Positions 1 to 12,419 are shown, numbered from the stretch's first letter. The stretch is DNA of 64,000 nucleotides from Rhodomyrtus psidioides (GCA_021437785.1 JAILYB010000007.1:682001-746000); one strand, 5' to 3'. Notes: generated from the sequence alone by a model not told the origin. A program made the numbers and translations.

Positions 1-3000
1 TACTGGCTCACCGATGTTTATTATCTGCTGCAAGCTCAAACTCCTAAAGACTCAGCTCAAGCAACTAAATAGAAATTCTTTCTCTGATATATCGACCCGC
101 ACGGAGGAAGCAAGGCTTGCTCTCACCTCGATACAGGATGCCCGTCAACTTTCTCCTTTTGATCTGTTATTAGCTAAACGAGAAGGGGAACTCCTCCAGG
201 AATTCTTTGATCTCAGGCTTCAGGAGGAGTCCTTCTTTCGGCAAAAAGCGCGAATTCAATGGCTCAAGGAAGGGGACCAGAACACAAGGTACTTTCACCA
301 TTTTGTTAACAAGCGTAGACTACATAACAGAATCATTTCTGTCTTGGATGGGGAGGGGTTGGTTTTGACCGAACCTACACTAGTCTCGGCTCATATTGTC
401 CAGCATTTTCATGGCGTACTCACCGGTGACGGTACTTCCATTCTGCCGGTGGTTCATGACATTCAGAAATTCATTGGTCGGTCTCTAGATGATATTCAAG
501 TGGAATCCCTTTCTCGGCCGTTTTCGGATGAGGAAATTCGTGGCACCTTCTTCTCTTTGGCTAAAGGTAAATCTCCTGGACCCGATGGCTTCAATGTGGA
601 TTTTTTTATATCCTCTTGGGATATTGTTGGTTCTTCTGTCATTCTAGCTATCAATGACTTTCTTTCTAATGGATGCCTACTTAAGGAGACTAATGCTACC
701 ATTCTTTCTCTTGTACCAAAAGTCCTTAACGCCTCGGCTATGACGGATTTTAGGCCTATTGCATGCTGTAACACCATATACAAATGCATAACCAAGATCC
801 TAGCCAATAGGATTTCTTGCACTCTACCATACATCATTAGCCCTTCACAGAATGCTTTTGTCAAAGGCAGAAGGATTAGCGACAACATCATGCTTGCTCA
901 AGAGTTGTTTGCGGGGTTTTATCATGAACCGTACAAACCGAAGTGTGCGATCAAGGTAGACTTCCAAAAAGCTTATGATACTGTTGATTGGTCGTTCTTG
1001 GAGTTGGTGCTTAAAGCTGTTCGCTTCCCGGCATTCTTTATCAAATTGATCATGGAATGTGTTACTTCACCAAAGTTTTCTGTGGCTATTAATGGTGAGC
1101 TTCATGGCTTCTTTTCAAGTAGCAGTGGTATTAGGCAAGGGGATCCTCTATCACCTTACTTGTTCACTATGGTCATGGAGATATTTTCTGGTATCCTGCA
1201 TGCTAAGACAAGACCGCCAGGATTCAACTATTTTTGGAGATGTAAGCCATCGGAGCTATCTCATCTTTTCTTTGCAGATGATGTGCTACTGTTTGTAGAG
1301 GCGGATATGGGGTCCATCTCTCGGCTAAAGGAGGGTCTAGACCTTTTCTCCTCTTGGTCTGGCTTAAGGCCGAATGAGTGTAAAAGCGATGTCTACTTTT
1401 CTGGTGGGACGGATGCCCTGCGACATCAGATTCAGGATTGCTTGAGGTTCCAAGAAGGTACTCTTCCTTTTCGTTACCTTGGTGTCCCTGTTATTTCTTC
1501 TAGACTTAGAAAGCTAGACTGTGAAGTCCTAGTAAATACTATTACTGCTAGAGCTCGTTCTTGGTCCTAGAGATTCTTATCGTATGGTGGGCGCTTGCAA
1601 CTCATTAGATCGGTTTTACACTCTATTCATGTGTATTGGGCCAGCATGTTCACCCTTCCAAAATCTGTCCTGAAGAAAATTGAGCAGATACTTAGACAGT
1701 TTCTTTGGAAGGGGCCGGATTTGGGTGTAGGTGGAGCCAAGGTCTCTTGGAATGATATATGCCTTCCGAAAGTTGAGGGAGGATTAGGTATTCGGCGACT
1801 AGTGGATTGTAACAAGGCCTTGACTCTTAAGCATATTTGGATTATTTTCACTGATAAAGAGTCGCTATGGTGTAAGTGGATTCATTCTACTTTCCTGAAA
1901 AATGTAAACTTTTGGGTAGCTTCTAGGCCTACATTCTGCTCTTGGGCTTGGAAGAAAATATTGGACCTCCGTCCCGAATTCTACTTGCAGTTTAGATGGA
2001 GGATTGGAAATGGTTACATCACCTCTTTCCGGTTTGATCATTGGCATGACAGAGGTCCTTTGTATATGTTAGTTACTCACGGGGATATATACCGCTCAAA
2101 AATCCCTCGAGATACATCAGTTCGATCCTTCTTTGATTCGGTGTGGCAGGGCTCGGCTATTCTTGATACTATTATGGGTTGGCTTGACTCTGTCCCTCAC
2201 TTTGTGGAAGATAGGTCGGACAAACTCATATGGCAGTCTCATTCCTCGAGAACTTTCTCGGTGGCCTCTGCTTGGGATTTTATCAGAAGTAGAAGACCGG
2301 TTGTGTTTTGGCATTCATTTATATGGGATCGTATTCATTCTCCTAGGCACACTTTCCTTTTATGGTTAGTAACTCTGAACCGCCTCCCTACTCAGGTGCT
2401 TTTACTTCATTATCGTATAATAGAGGAAGTGGATGGGGTTTGTGTATTTTGTAAATGTAGACCAGACTCGATTGACCATCTATTTTTTGGTTGTTCTGTA
2501 ACGGGTAGTATAGCTTTAATTTGGGCTTCCAAATGTAATCTATCTTGGCGTAACCAGCCATGGCTTGATCATTTACGTTGGGCTCTGCAACACCTAAGTG
2601 GTCAATCCCTTCCTCATCGGCTGGCTAGATTTTCTTTTGGTGCCTTATGTCATATCATTTGGACGGAGAGAAATCACATCTTGTTTAGACGGAAGCCTCT
2701 CTTTGTGCCGGGTATCGTCAAGCATCTCATTAAGGTAGTCAGGGACAAAGCTCTAACGCTTGGCCACTTTGAAGACAATCCTCGAAATAGGCGCGTGCAA
2801 AGGAATTGGGGGCTGTCCCAATCCATATTTGATGAACGTCCTGGCGCCTCATAGTGTCTTTCTGGTTAGTTGAAAGGTTGGGCTCTTGTTTGGCTGTGTT
2901 TTTTTTTTTTGGCTGCTTATCTTGCCCTTCTTTACCCTCCGCTAGCTAGCTATTCCCCTTGTTGGGCCCGTTTTCTCTATTTTGCTTGCATCTTACAACC

Positions 3001-3130
3001 GAAGCACCGTTGAACCCTCATTAGGCATCTTCGGTGCCATTGTTGGTTCATGGTTTTTGTGCTTGGTTCTCTTTTGTATCTACCCATTTGGAAGGTTTCA
3101 ATACATACTTACCTTACCAAAAAAAAAAAA
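1..3130 (+). mobile_element. Non-LTR retrotransposon (plant LINE), 3' part
   Basis: A LINE copy whose 5' part lies beyond the left edge. It holds most of ORF2 (reverse transcriptase and C-terminal zinc-ribbon region), a 3' UTR of about 270 bp and a poly(A) tail at 3119-3130. The endonuclease domain and ORF1 are not in the window. The last bases before the tail (ATACTTACCTTACC) recur at the ends of two more LINE tails at 3742-4088 (minus) and 3501-4141 (plus), so all three belong to one family. Orientation is clear from the ORF and the tail. Confidence 0.93.
2..2854 (+). pseudogene. LINE ORF2 reverse transcriptase, interrupted by one in-frame TAG
   Basis: The frame is open from the left edge to TAG at 1568-1570, then continues in the same frame to the stop at 2852-2854. 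RT landmarks in order: LKEGDQNTRYFHH (near 270-300), KGKSPGPDGFN (near 565-600), KVDFQKAYDTVDW (near 955-990), IRQGDPLSPYLF (near 1130-1165) and the catalytic FADD at 1271-1282. After the stop comes the fingers-to-connection stretch FLSYGGRLQLI, and at about 2310-2530 the Cys/His-rich plant RT zinc-binding region (HSPRHTFLLWL, CVFCKCRPDSIDHLFFGC). This protein would copy LINE RNA at nicked target DNA. One nonsense codon in an otherwise readable frame suggests a fairly young but dead copy. Confidence 0.92.
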
Positions 3131-3486
3131 GTGATTGCTTGATAATTTTAAGCACAAAATGAGCACCATATGAAACTTGTAACAATTCTAGTGCCATTTT
3201 CTCATTTCGTCTTCATATCTTGCGTGAAAACTTTTTCTTTGGAAAGATTATGCCCCGAATCGAATTGAAGTTGCTTGTGCTTTTGGTCTAGACGAAAGTA
3301 AGGCTTGTCTTTGCTGATAGCTTTATTGGTCTAAAGGCTTGCAAATAAACTTGTCTGAATAGCTTTATGATGCATTTGGTTTATGAAAATATTCTAATAA
3401 AAATGTGTTCTGTTTTCATCTTCCATTTTCTTGAAAATACGTTTGGTGAGTGAAAAATGAGAGTTTTTCATAGGAATGAGTACTAT
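3131..3486. repeat. Degenerate single copy of the ~248-bp dispersed repeat
   Basis: About 3205-3370 matches the repeat family seen better at 13400-13859 and 23974-24438. Shared phrases are a 'ttgcgtgaaa' block, 'gattatgcc...gaatcgaattgaa', 'gcttttgg(g)cca/tctagac', 'gatagctttatt' and 'aaggcttgcaaat'. No gene is visible. The stretch separates the LINE poly(A) from the next LINE tail. Confidence 0.6.
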
Positions 3487-3741
3487 AAATACTTGTTTGG
3501 CCCTCTTTTGATACTTCTTGCTTGTTGCCGTCTTGTTTGGCTTTCTATCTTTCCTGTTTTCCTTGGGGTAGCTTTGGTCCCTTTCTCCGTTGGTTAGCCC
3601 GGTCGGGTTGTGCGCTTGTTTATGATGTATCTAGCAAGGCCGTTACACCTTTGTACCCCCTAGGACACGGTTAGGTGTTGTGATGGGTACGAGGTTTTTG
3701 TGTTCGGTCCCTTCTTTGTACTGGGCACTTTGGAAAGTTTT

Positions 3742-4088
3742 TTTTTTTTTTTGGTAAGGTAAGTATAAATTGACTTTTCAAAAAGTAGGTACAAGATGAA
3801 CCGGACACAAAAATCATGAACCAATAATGGCACCAAATGTGCCATGATGGGTTCAACGGTGAACCGGTGCAAGATACATCATTATGACAAACATGCCAAA
3901 CCTAGAGGCCAACGAACAAGATACATCATTATGACAAACATGCCAAACCTAGAGGCCAACGAACGGCTAGCACATCACTAACTAAAGAGCCAAACAAGTG
4001 GCTCAAAGGAGCAGCAATAGAATCCTAATAGCTGATTTGTGCAAGAGAATAATACATAAAAATCTGGCCAAAAAGCGGCCTAAAGTGT
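3742..4088 (-). mobile_element. 5'-truncated LINE 3' tail (antisense), nested in the preceding one
   Basis: On the minus strand this is a LINE 3' UTR ending ...ATACTTACCTTACC plus poly(A), seen as poly-T near 3741-3752. A 17-bp direct repeat (GCACTTTGGAAAGTTTT) at 3725-3741 and 4089-4105 is its TSD, and it lies inside the sense tail above. The order of events is therefore clear: the sense tail landed first, the antisense tail second. Confidence 0.82.
3870..3963. repeat. Perfect 47-bp tandem duplication in the LINE tail
   Basis: Two adjacent copies (3870-3916 and 3917-3963) of a 47-bp unit starting CAAGATACATCATTATG. They are identical by eye. The duplication lies within the antisense LINE 3' UTR. 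Confidence 0.9.
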
Positions 4089-4316
4089 GCACTTTGGAAA
4101 GTTTTATTCATACTTACTTTACCAAAAATAAAAATAAAAATAAATACTTGTTTGGTGGAGTCTTTTAATGCGAGCCTTGCGCAAGGTAATGCCAAGATTG
4201 GCCCTTTTTAGATTTTTAGTTTCAAATTTTCAAAGCACGGCAAAACGTATTTTTGTTGACTATTTTGGAAACGAAAACAGTGAATTAAGAGATTTTTATT
4301 ATATATATTGTGTGCA

Positions 4317-4740
4317 AGTTTTTTTTTTACAAAAATTCTGTCTTGAATCGAATTGAAGTTTCTTGCTTGTACTTTGTGCCAGACAATGGTGATGTACCGT
4401 TTTTGCTAGTAGCTTTATTCAGCTTGGCGCTTGTAAATTGACTTGCTTGAATAGGTTTCCGAACCCAAGAGGGGAAAAAAAAACTTTACTTGGAAAAGAC
4501 TCGTGGGTGTCAAGAGACATACAAATTCTATCATAAGACGGGGGGATAGAGTCATCTTAAAGTAGTAGTTGGATCGGTAAATATTGAACCTAATGATTTG
4601 TGGCACCAGAGCCTCAGCCCCCTTGCCAATTTGTATAGGTGTAGTCGATAATCTCAGTGATAATCCTTTTTACACTCGAGTAATCCAACTGCTATAAAGT
4701 AAAATAAATAAATAAATAAAAAGGATATGCTTTACTTGCT
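4317..4740. repeat. Upstream block shared by the ANK gene copies (contains the ~248-bp repeat)
   Basis: This block recurs at 45590-46140 and, in its second half, at 51285-51530. It includes a copy of the dispersed repeat (gaatcgaattgaa, gccagaca, gatagctttatt-like) followed by 'aaattctatcataag', 'acctaatgatttgtgg', 'ccttgccaatttgtatagg' and 'taatccaactgctataaagt'. It directly precedes the TATA box of ANK-1, so it is probably the gene's upstream regulatory region and has been duplicated with the gene family. Confidence 0.7.
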
Positions 4741-4955
4741 CCAGGTGTAGGGGCTCACCATTACGTTAGGGGAGGTACTTGTGTATAAAAAGGAACGAGT
4801 GAACTCCATCTAGGGAGATAAAAACACTTTGATAATTTAATATCTTACTCATCTTTGCATTCTCTATTTGCTTTGTTGTTGAAAGACTGCAACGAAGAGA
4901 GGAACCCAACAGCGCCGCAACCAAGCGAAAAGCTATTGAATTAGAATCTTGCAGA
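4741..4955 (+). promoter_or_regulatory. Core promoter and 5' untranslated exon of ANK-1
   Basis: A TATA box (TATAAAA, 4784-4790) follows the conserved 'acgttaggggaggtacttgtg'. The next ~180 bp (aactccatctagggag ... ctttgttgttgaaa ... gaacccaacagcgccgc) are conserved in two further copies upstream of ANK-2. They end at a good splice donor (CAACAG|GTACAT, about 4970), so I read them as an untranslated first exon starting near 4815. No ATG is present here, whereas the two ANK-2 copies do contain one. The TSS is inferred from TATA spacing only. Confidence 0.6.
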
Positions 4956-5293
4956 GGCACCAACAGGTACATACTGCTTCGGCTGATGATGCTGTTAGAA
5001 TTCACATGATTCTACTGTGGTGGATATTCACAGTTAAATAATCTTAGATCTTCATGATTTTCGCGACAAGAAGGATTAAACTCGTGATCTCTGTTAAGTT
5101 TGACATTTATTTTTTTGTTTAAAGTTTACTATCTGAGTTGAATGCAGAAAATCCGTGCGATGGATGAGCCTAACACTAGTCATGCATACATGATCTAAAG
5201 CCTACAAATTGTAATTGATTTTCTTTAATATTATTTATGTTCATTTCTCTTTTTGTTAACAAAGAGTTTCACAAAGAAGGGGGTTCGGAAGGC

Positions 5294-8200
5294 ATGGCAA
5301 GTGAAACTTCCCAAGACGGTCGCAAAACAACGGGAGGTTAGTCACGTTGAACATTTAATTCCCGTTTTTCTTAAATTCGCGTTTCATGCATTTTGAGTTT
5401 TATGAATGAAACATTTTAAATTTTACAGCATTATCGAATCCTGGCATATGAATTTTTCATGTAATCTTATCATACTTTTTGAAATCGGAATAATATCTTG
5501 AAATATAATTGAGAAAGTTCTAAGAGAAATACTTTTTTACTTAGAAAGATTAAAAGGGCGCGGTCGTAATTTATGGATGATACCGCTGATAAGATGAATG
5601 GCAACTAGATTAGAAGCTAACTAATAAACATATGTTCCAAAATATGAAAGGTTAGAAGGTCCCGCAAAACTTGTTCGTGATACAATTACTATCATTAAAA
5701 AAGAAAATACTCATGAACTCTGTTAAATTAAACATTCGAGTTTTCTTTCTTAAAAGGTTATCATATCAGCTCAATACAAAAAATTTCATGCAACGAATGA
5801 GCATGATACTAGTCATGGGTGGAAGATCTAGACCATAAAAAGTGTAACTAATTTTTCCATGGTTATTTATTTTCGTTTCTCTTTTAGGTAACAAAGAGGT
5901 TCATGAAGAAGGCGGCTCAGGAGGCGTGGTAAATCTTCTGGAAGACGGAGGGAGGTGGGTGGCGGAACAGCTCAAGAGACGATCAAATAAAGGTTTGTCA
6001 CTTTGATCTCACAACTTTCATGCTTCATAAATCGGGTACTTCACGCATTGACTTTGCTTAATAAAAAATACTTCAAATTTAACGGCATACAAATTTTTAG
6101 AAGATGGAAATTGACGAACGAAGTATATGAGCACGAGCGAAATAAATCAATGCAAACCTATCTCTATACCATGTAAGAAAATCCAACCGTAGTTTAAGTA
6201 TATATACATAGGGTATGTAAATTTCACAGTCAAGCGACGTGAGATATTCAACATATTGATATATAAAATTCAAATATAATATTTTCATCATTCTTAAAAT
6301 ACGAATTATATCTTGAATTATAATCGAGACAGCCCAAATAGGAAATTCTTCTTTACTTGCAAAGAGTAAAGGAAGGTGAAAAAAGGACTGTTAAGTAAAT
6401 CACAGCCTCTTCGGTGGCATCCGAGTTTCATGGGAACTTTGAGAGAGGACAATGGTTACATTTGTAGCTAAAAAGCAAGAAGTATGAAAGCCTAAGGATT
6501 CTTGGTGTTCAATTTTTTGCAGTCCTGCCAAAAGCGAAGGTAATTGAGGAGTATCGGTCATTATTTGAAGCCACATTGAAAGGTGACTGGAAAACTACCG
6601 AGAAAATCCTCAAAAGAGACAGTGCAGCACTGACGGCCGAAGTTTTGACCATTGAAAGTGATGGCTGTACTGTGCTCGAAGTTGCGATTATGGCCGAACA
6701 AGATCAGTTTGTTGAGAATTTGATCAAGCACTTCCCTGAATATCCCGATCCTGGAGCGGCCCTCTACTGTGCTGCCCGAGGGGGAAGAACAAGGATAGTA
6801 AAGGCATTATTAGCAGACGAAGTTGATGTTGACCCTATCATTATAATCGATGCCTTGGACCTTGCAGTCGCGTGTTCTCCTACGCAAAAAGAGGTTATCT
6901 GGTACTTGGCGAAGCGTATAACAGTGCTACCACAAGACTCTACCTGGTCCAACCTTGTTCATTCCGGCCATTTGGGTAGCATTTTCACACTTTACTCATC
7001 TTTATCTCATTATCTTCGTTGTTCACTTAAATTAACTCTTTTGTTTGTGTCCCAAAAGACGTACTCTTGTATTTAGCTCGCAAATACCCTGGCTATATGG
7101 GAGACCCGAGAGAAGACCTCAAAACTGTGAGCTTTCTCGAACGCCTCGTGACAAAGGCTCCTTACTTCCGTAGTGGAGCTAAACTCAATTTCTGGCAAAA
7201 ATCTATCTACAAATGTAGGCATATGTGGCGCTTCTTATGTTAGACATGTACAATTCGAGCAACTCTATACACGTGGTGTTCACTCTATTTGTTTTCATTT
7301 TTTAGGTATCCCTCTATACTTGGTCGATACATTGTTTGACAACTCCAAAGACACGAAGATGGATCGAGGTATTTTCGTTGCTCTGCTTAATGGATGGACT
7401 AATAAAGACACGACAAAAAATGTTTATGGGACAAGGACTACATCTATCTATATGTACAAATGAATAACTAAACCACCATGTATGTCACAAATCAATCTCT
7501 ACTATAAAATTTGCAAAGTTGGTTGGGAAGTCTTACTCAATGTCAAATTGCCAAGTAAACTTGTTGAGAATTGTAGATTTGGATTGCAAGTCATAGAGGT
7601 CGATTTATCCGAGTTGTTTTCTAACATATTCACGCATTATTAAGTTCAATTACATGTGCTAATTTCATTTAACGTGTGTGATACTATCTTTTAATTTCGT
7701 CATTAATTCCTAATTTGCTAACATAATTCATCTCTTCTTGGTGGTGGCGGCACTACTAGCCCTTGATCGGTTGAAGATATCAGTCTGGAATCTTGTTACA
7801 AAATCAGGTACACGAAACTGCTATTTTATATATTGAAAAAGCACATGGGTAGAGATCTCTAATGAAAAGTGTATACTGATACTTTCACTATATCCCTTTG
7901 AGCACATAGTTATTACCGTATGACTTGATTCTAATTAATTTATTTCAAGGCTGACACTATAAGTATCCATTAAGTGAACCTGTAAAGTTATTCAATCGAA
8001 GGCAAGTTTATCGATCCATTGCTGAATTTATCCCTTATTTAGTAGAAGAAAATCTTTTTTCTGCCAGGACACCATGTGTGCTCATTGATAGATCCATCTG
8101 TTCTATAATTCATGCATTTTAACTTTTTCAAAGCCATATCAAGTTTGTTTTCTCGATTAATGTCTTAAATCCATTATTTTCTACATGCTGTAAATGTGAA

Positions 8201-9394
8201 ACCTCTTCAACCTTTTTACTCTTCAGCGTTTGTAAAATTATCTATTTGATGTTACGTGCAGTACCTTTCATCAAAACGTGTGGAGAAAAGAAGTTGAGGC
8301 ACTATTGCTTGCTTGAAGTTGCAAAACTAGCCCTTAGGGAGATGAAGAGTAATATGGGAACTTCCAAAATGGCCGAGTTTTTATTAACTACAGGCGTTGT
8401 CCTTGACGCGGCATCGCGCGGAATCCTTGAATTTGTGGACTTATGTCTTAAAAATTTTCCGGAGTTGATGTGGGATGACAATTTTGCAAAAGAATTGATA
8501 AAAAAAGTTGTGGAGGGACGACATGTTGAGTTGTTTAGACTAGTGAAGACACACAAACCCATTCAATATATTGCTGAAGATATTGTGGTCAACTTTCATC
8601 TAATGAAGGCTGTAACAGAATGGTCATCAAAATGTGTATCCTCGGATGTTTCTGGAGCAGCTTTTCTTCTGCAGAGGGAACTTCAGTGGTTTGAAGTAAG
8701 TCCTCTTTCCTCATTTGCCTCCATTTTGTGCTCTATAATGTCAATTTACATTAGTAAGTGTTCTTTTTTTTTTTTTCTTAAGGTAGTGGATTTTAGCACG
8801 TTTCCTTCTCTTAAATGGCTGAAATATCAAGAGGACAAGAGCACATATTGGGACGTTTTTGTACAACAACGGCAAGACTTACTTAAGGACGCAAGGAAAT
8901 GGATGAAGGATACATCATCCTCTTGCAGCCTCGTTGGGACTCTCATTATTACGATAGCTTTCGCTGCAGCTTTTACGGTACCTGGAGGCAACGACAACGA
9001 TACGGGGATCCCGATACTCCTGAAGAACAACTCATTCATGGTATTCACAGTTGCAAACTCTCTCGCTCTCTTTTCCTCCGTCACCGCCACGTTGATGTTC
9101 TTGGTTATCCTAAATTCATGCTACGCAATTGAGGATTTCCTCCACTCGCTGCCGAGAAAAATGATACTGGGCCTCACTTTTCTGTCCCTCTCTTTGGCCT
9201 TTATGCTGGTGGCATTTGGTTCTGCTCTTACGATAGTCCTGAGCGAACAATGGAAGTGGATTTACATCCCAGTTACTTTGCTGGCTGCCGTCCCTATCGC
9301 ATTGTTCGCAATCCTACAGCTTCCCTTGTACGTTGAAATGGTCGAATCCACCTGTCGGCCTCGCCTCTACCGTCCCCTGAAGCTTTGGAAGTAA
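5294..9394 (+). CDS. Ankyrin-repeat protein with C-terminal PGG membrane domain (ITN1/ACD6-like), ANK-1, 8 coding exons
   Basis: Reconstructed exons: 5294-5336, 5897-5992, 6523-6975, 7059-7214, 7306-7368, 7760-7807, 8262-8695, 8783-9394. They join without a stop to 634 aa, and nearly all introns are phase 1. The N-terminal half carries ankyrin-like helices (FEATLKGDWKTTEKIL, TVLEVAIMAEQDQFVENLI, ALYCAARGGRTRIVKALL). Exon 7 holds further helical repeats ending in FLLQRELQWFE. Exon 8 is the PGG domain: RQDLLKDARKWMKDTSSSCSLVG, PGG at about residues 498-500, and four membrane helices (about 482-497, 516-541, 558-580, 590-611). Family members act at plant membranes in salt, ROS and defence signalling; the specific role here is unknown. 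The start ATG (GGCATGGC) has good context but is inferred. The weakest joins are exon 5 to 6 and the acceptors AACAAAG|AG. ANK-2 has the same exon lengths, which supports the model. Confidence 0.85.
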
Positions 9395-9660
9395 TCTCTA
9401 TTATTATTGGACAATGACAATGGTTATGTACGTAATAATTATTCGTGTTTGTGACTGTTTGTGGAATGTAACTCATGTACTAAGACTTCTGAAGTGTGAA
9501 ATCAGCAATACTTTACGCTATAGCTCATTGTATGCTGCCAAGCGCCCGCCTTATCTCGATTGTCTTATTTGTGTGCTTCATTTCTCATTATCTTATTAAG
9601 GTCAACCCAATTTTTCAAAGTATTGGCGACATTTGCGCTAATATTCGATAGGGTTCACCT
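9395..9660. other. 3' flank of ANK-1
   Basis: The sequence after the stop is conserved with the ANK-2 3' flank (gaagtgtgaaatcagcaata, gctgccaagcgccc, cccaatttttcaaagtattgg) up to about 9625. There the similarity ends, at the point where copia E is inserted in the ANK-2 copy. It probably contains the 3' UTR; no clear poly(A) signal can be chosen. Confidence 0.6.
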
Positions 9661-9869
9661 CATTCTCTCGTCCAACTCTTTTGGCTTCGACCTTTGCCAT
9701 CTTAGCCGCGTCGGCCATCAATTCCTCTGGCACTTTCGTGATCCTCATGCTCCGCTTCTTCTCCTCCGCATCACCCCTGCCTAACTGATCACCTAGAAAC
9801 CGACCAACACCACCACCTCCAGGAGGAACATAGCCATCAAAATCCTGCTACTCCAGCCTAGCAGGACTT

Positions 9870-10790
9870 TAGCCTCTTTCGGGTCTCTCTGTGATCGCAG
9901 CAGCTAAAGGCTGGACTTTTTTTTGGTGAATAGCACCAGGATGCCGAGCACCGGGCAGGGCAGTGAAGTGAGGAGGAGGATCGACATACCTTGGATGCAA
10001 TTGGCATGTGGAGATGTCTTCGATATTGTGACAAGATGACCAAGTTAGATATAATGGACACTAGACCTACAGTGCAAATGAGAGTCCACGCTGCCATTAA
10101 TTCGGAATAAGTTCATAAGAAAGGCAGCGGACAATGTTCCTCCATACATATACCAACCAGCTTGGCAAGATTCCTGTGATGTAGCCAGCTAAGCATCTCG
10201 GCTTCGGCTAAAAATTCCCGGCTGCCCTCTTCAGAACTTTCACAGCTCCATTGGCCCCATCTTCAGCAATGCCGCTATATACACGCCCAGAACCACCTTC
10301 TCTGGTATTGAGACTTGTAGAAACAATCGGTAGATCTCTTGATGCCACTCACGCTGAGCGTCATAGCGGACCTTGCACGAGCCGGGATGCTAAATCCAAA
10401 TGACAATGAGGCAGAGCTCAGGTCGTTTCCGAGGATCTATGGAGACAATGGGAGAACAGAACACCCCTTGGGCCCTTGGACCCGATCTTGCAACACTTAG
10501 ATCAAAATCGTAAGCTGTGGTCATTACAAGATAACGAGTCCTTGTCAATTCTGATGCTACAGTCCGGGACATCTTCTAGGACTCGTCTTTCAGGAAAAGG
10601 GTTGATATGAAATTCCTCCATGTGTAAATATTTTTGACCAACTCCATCCTTGTCAATTCTGATGCATTGTGTGTTTCATTACCCAAATCCAACCGGCAAC
10701 CTAGCACAAAGCGAAAGCAACAAGGGCAGATAGGATAATCATAGCAACACACCATCCGCTTATCCCGTGATTATGCTTCAAGAAATTTAG
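9870..10790 (-). pseudogene. Receptor-like kinase pseudogene (ALE2-like class)
   Basis: On the minus strand, from right to left, I see four pieces. A hydrophobic membrane-like stretch (WCVAMIILSALVAFALC, about 10765-10715). A glycine loop EGGSGRVYSGIAEDG (about 10310-10265). The beta-3 lysine motif GAVKVLKR (about 10260-10235). After a frameshift, REFLAEAEMLSWLHH and RNLAKLVGICM (about 10225-10140), the alpha-C and following strands of a plant receptor kinase. Many stops and frameshifts follow, and the HRD and DFG motifs are not seen. The match to the ALE2-type RLK N-lobe is from memory of the family. It is an old, non-functional copy. Confidence 0.6.
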
Positions 10791-12419
10791 ACACAAGCCA
10801 TTTGGTTCTGAATTTAAAAATCACGTCAAATAGGGCTGATTTGGGTGCCGACTAAAATACTTAACTCGATATCTTCGTGAAACTAATCGAAATTTTATGT
10901 TTCTTTTTGGAATTTTTTATGGTAAGGAAAAACACACATGGAGGAGGCAGAATGCAGGGAAAATTACTCAAGCTTGCTTACCCTTGCCTACATAAACAAA
11001 TTGTGAAGCCGCCGTTCGAGATTCTTCAAAATGTACTTCTATTCTCCCAGGGACTTTCACATGTACAAATTTTTTTTGGTCATATCTTCTAGGTTTGCGT
11101 AGCACACGATCGATACCAGTCCAAAGAATTTATCTTGGAAATATATTTGACGGAATGTATCTCATTATTTTGTAATTTCCTCGCTGGCCATGAATGCAAT
11201 TTTTTATGCTTTAGAATCAAATATCACCCAACTCTCTTTTGGCATTATTGTAGACTTTTCACGTGTTAATGGACAAAGAAAAAAATTACCAAAAAAAAAA
11301 TCCTAAATCTATTACAATTGAACCAGTTCAGTCCTAAATATCTTTTATTTGTGTCAATTCAGTCAATCCGATCAATTTTGATTAGAAATCGCTGACATGG
11401 ACGCTAATCATCCTACATGACACGGCCGGCGCTGACGTGGACAAATTATAGTAATATCTTAATAAATTGTCAATATGATTCTTCCGACCAAATTTGATCA
11501 AGGAACAATTGTTATTATTTTCTAAGTTTTTTTTTCCTTTCTTTTTTTCCCACCGTGGCCGGCAAGGGCAGTCTCACAAGTCACATTGGAATAAAAAAAG
11601 GTAAAATAAAAAGTCAAGATAAGATAGAAAATCTGCATATACTTCGGACAAATTTAAAAAATAAAATATTGTCTATTTCAGCGCTGGCAGTGCCACGTGG
11701 GACAACTGGTTTTCACTTTTTTCAGCCCAAATTTGTCAAAAGAGCTAAATTGGCAAATTGTAAAAAGGTTTAGGATTGAATTAATATTCGTACAATAATT
11801 ACATGCCAGTACAAATGAATGTACGTCTACACATATCTGTATTGAAATGGGGAGATTTATCAAGATCATATTTTTTAAGGGTTTCCTCGGTATAGAAATC
11901 AAACTTTGGACCAATTAAACTGCTAGCTCCAATTTCACGGTTCAATATTCAAGTAAGAGCCTGTCTTCATCAAATCAATATGATACCAGAGTCAAGATGC
12001 TCTTGGTCTTCGATGTGAAAGTAATGATTTTCCCAAGTAGTCCGTATAAGTTCGTGAAATCTATCCGGACGTTTCGGTAGTTACAGCAAAAATCAAGCTG
12101 TGCTTGAAAGTACTATTTCCAAAAAGGATAACTCGTAGTTAATTAAGTGAAAATGTACCATGACATTCGATGTTGAACAAAAAAGATTGGGACCATCGAG
12201 AGTGCTGATTTTAATGTATCGTTAGTTTATAGTTTCTAATTACTTTAATCAATGATTGACTTGGAAAAGGCCGCATAAATTGAAATTTTGGGACTTTGTT
12301 TTTGTGTTCTAACTTCTGATAAGGCTGAAAAGAACCGTCGCGCGCGGACGAATACCCGAACCATTTTAATTGATGCAATGAATCAAATGTAACATATAAT
12401 AAAAAATATATAGTTGATT
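10791..12419. other. AT-rich intergenic region with a degenerate MITE-like repeat
   Basis: No gene is visible. About 11281-11795 begins 'aaattaccaaaaaaaaaatcctaaa' and ends 'aaattgtaaaaaggtttaggattgaa', a partial inverted pair. It resembles the better-defined element at 12430-12836 but is more decayed, and I could not find its TSD. The rest is single-copy-looking AT-rich sequence. Confidence 0.5.

Larger units (their letters stand above)
3501..4141 (+). mobile_element. 5'-truncated LINE 3' tail (sense), interrupted by another LINE tail
   Basis: A LINE 3' UTR ending in an A-rich tail (aaaaataaaaataaaaataaa, about 4122-4141). It is flanked by a 14-16 bp direct repeat, core AAATACTTGTTTGG, at 3487-3500 and 4142-4155, which is its TSD. 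The body is split at about 3741-4088 by an antisense LINE tail. It keeps no coding sequence. Confidence 0.8.

Noticed and set aside
7173..7463. 96-aa frame as a separate small gene
   Set aside because: It spans ANK-1 exon 5 and neighbouring intron. The conserved splice sites and matching exon size in ANK-2 favour the exon model.
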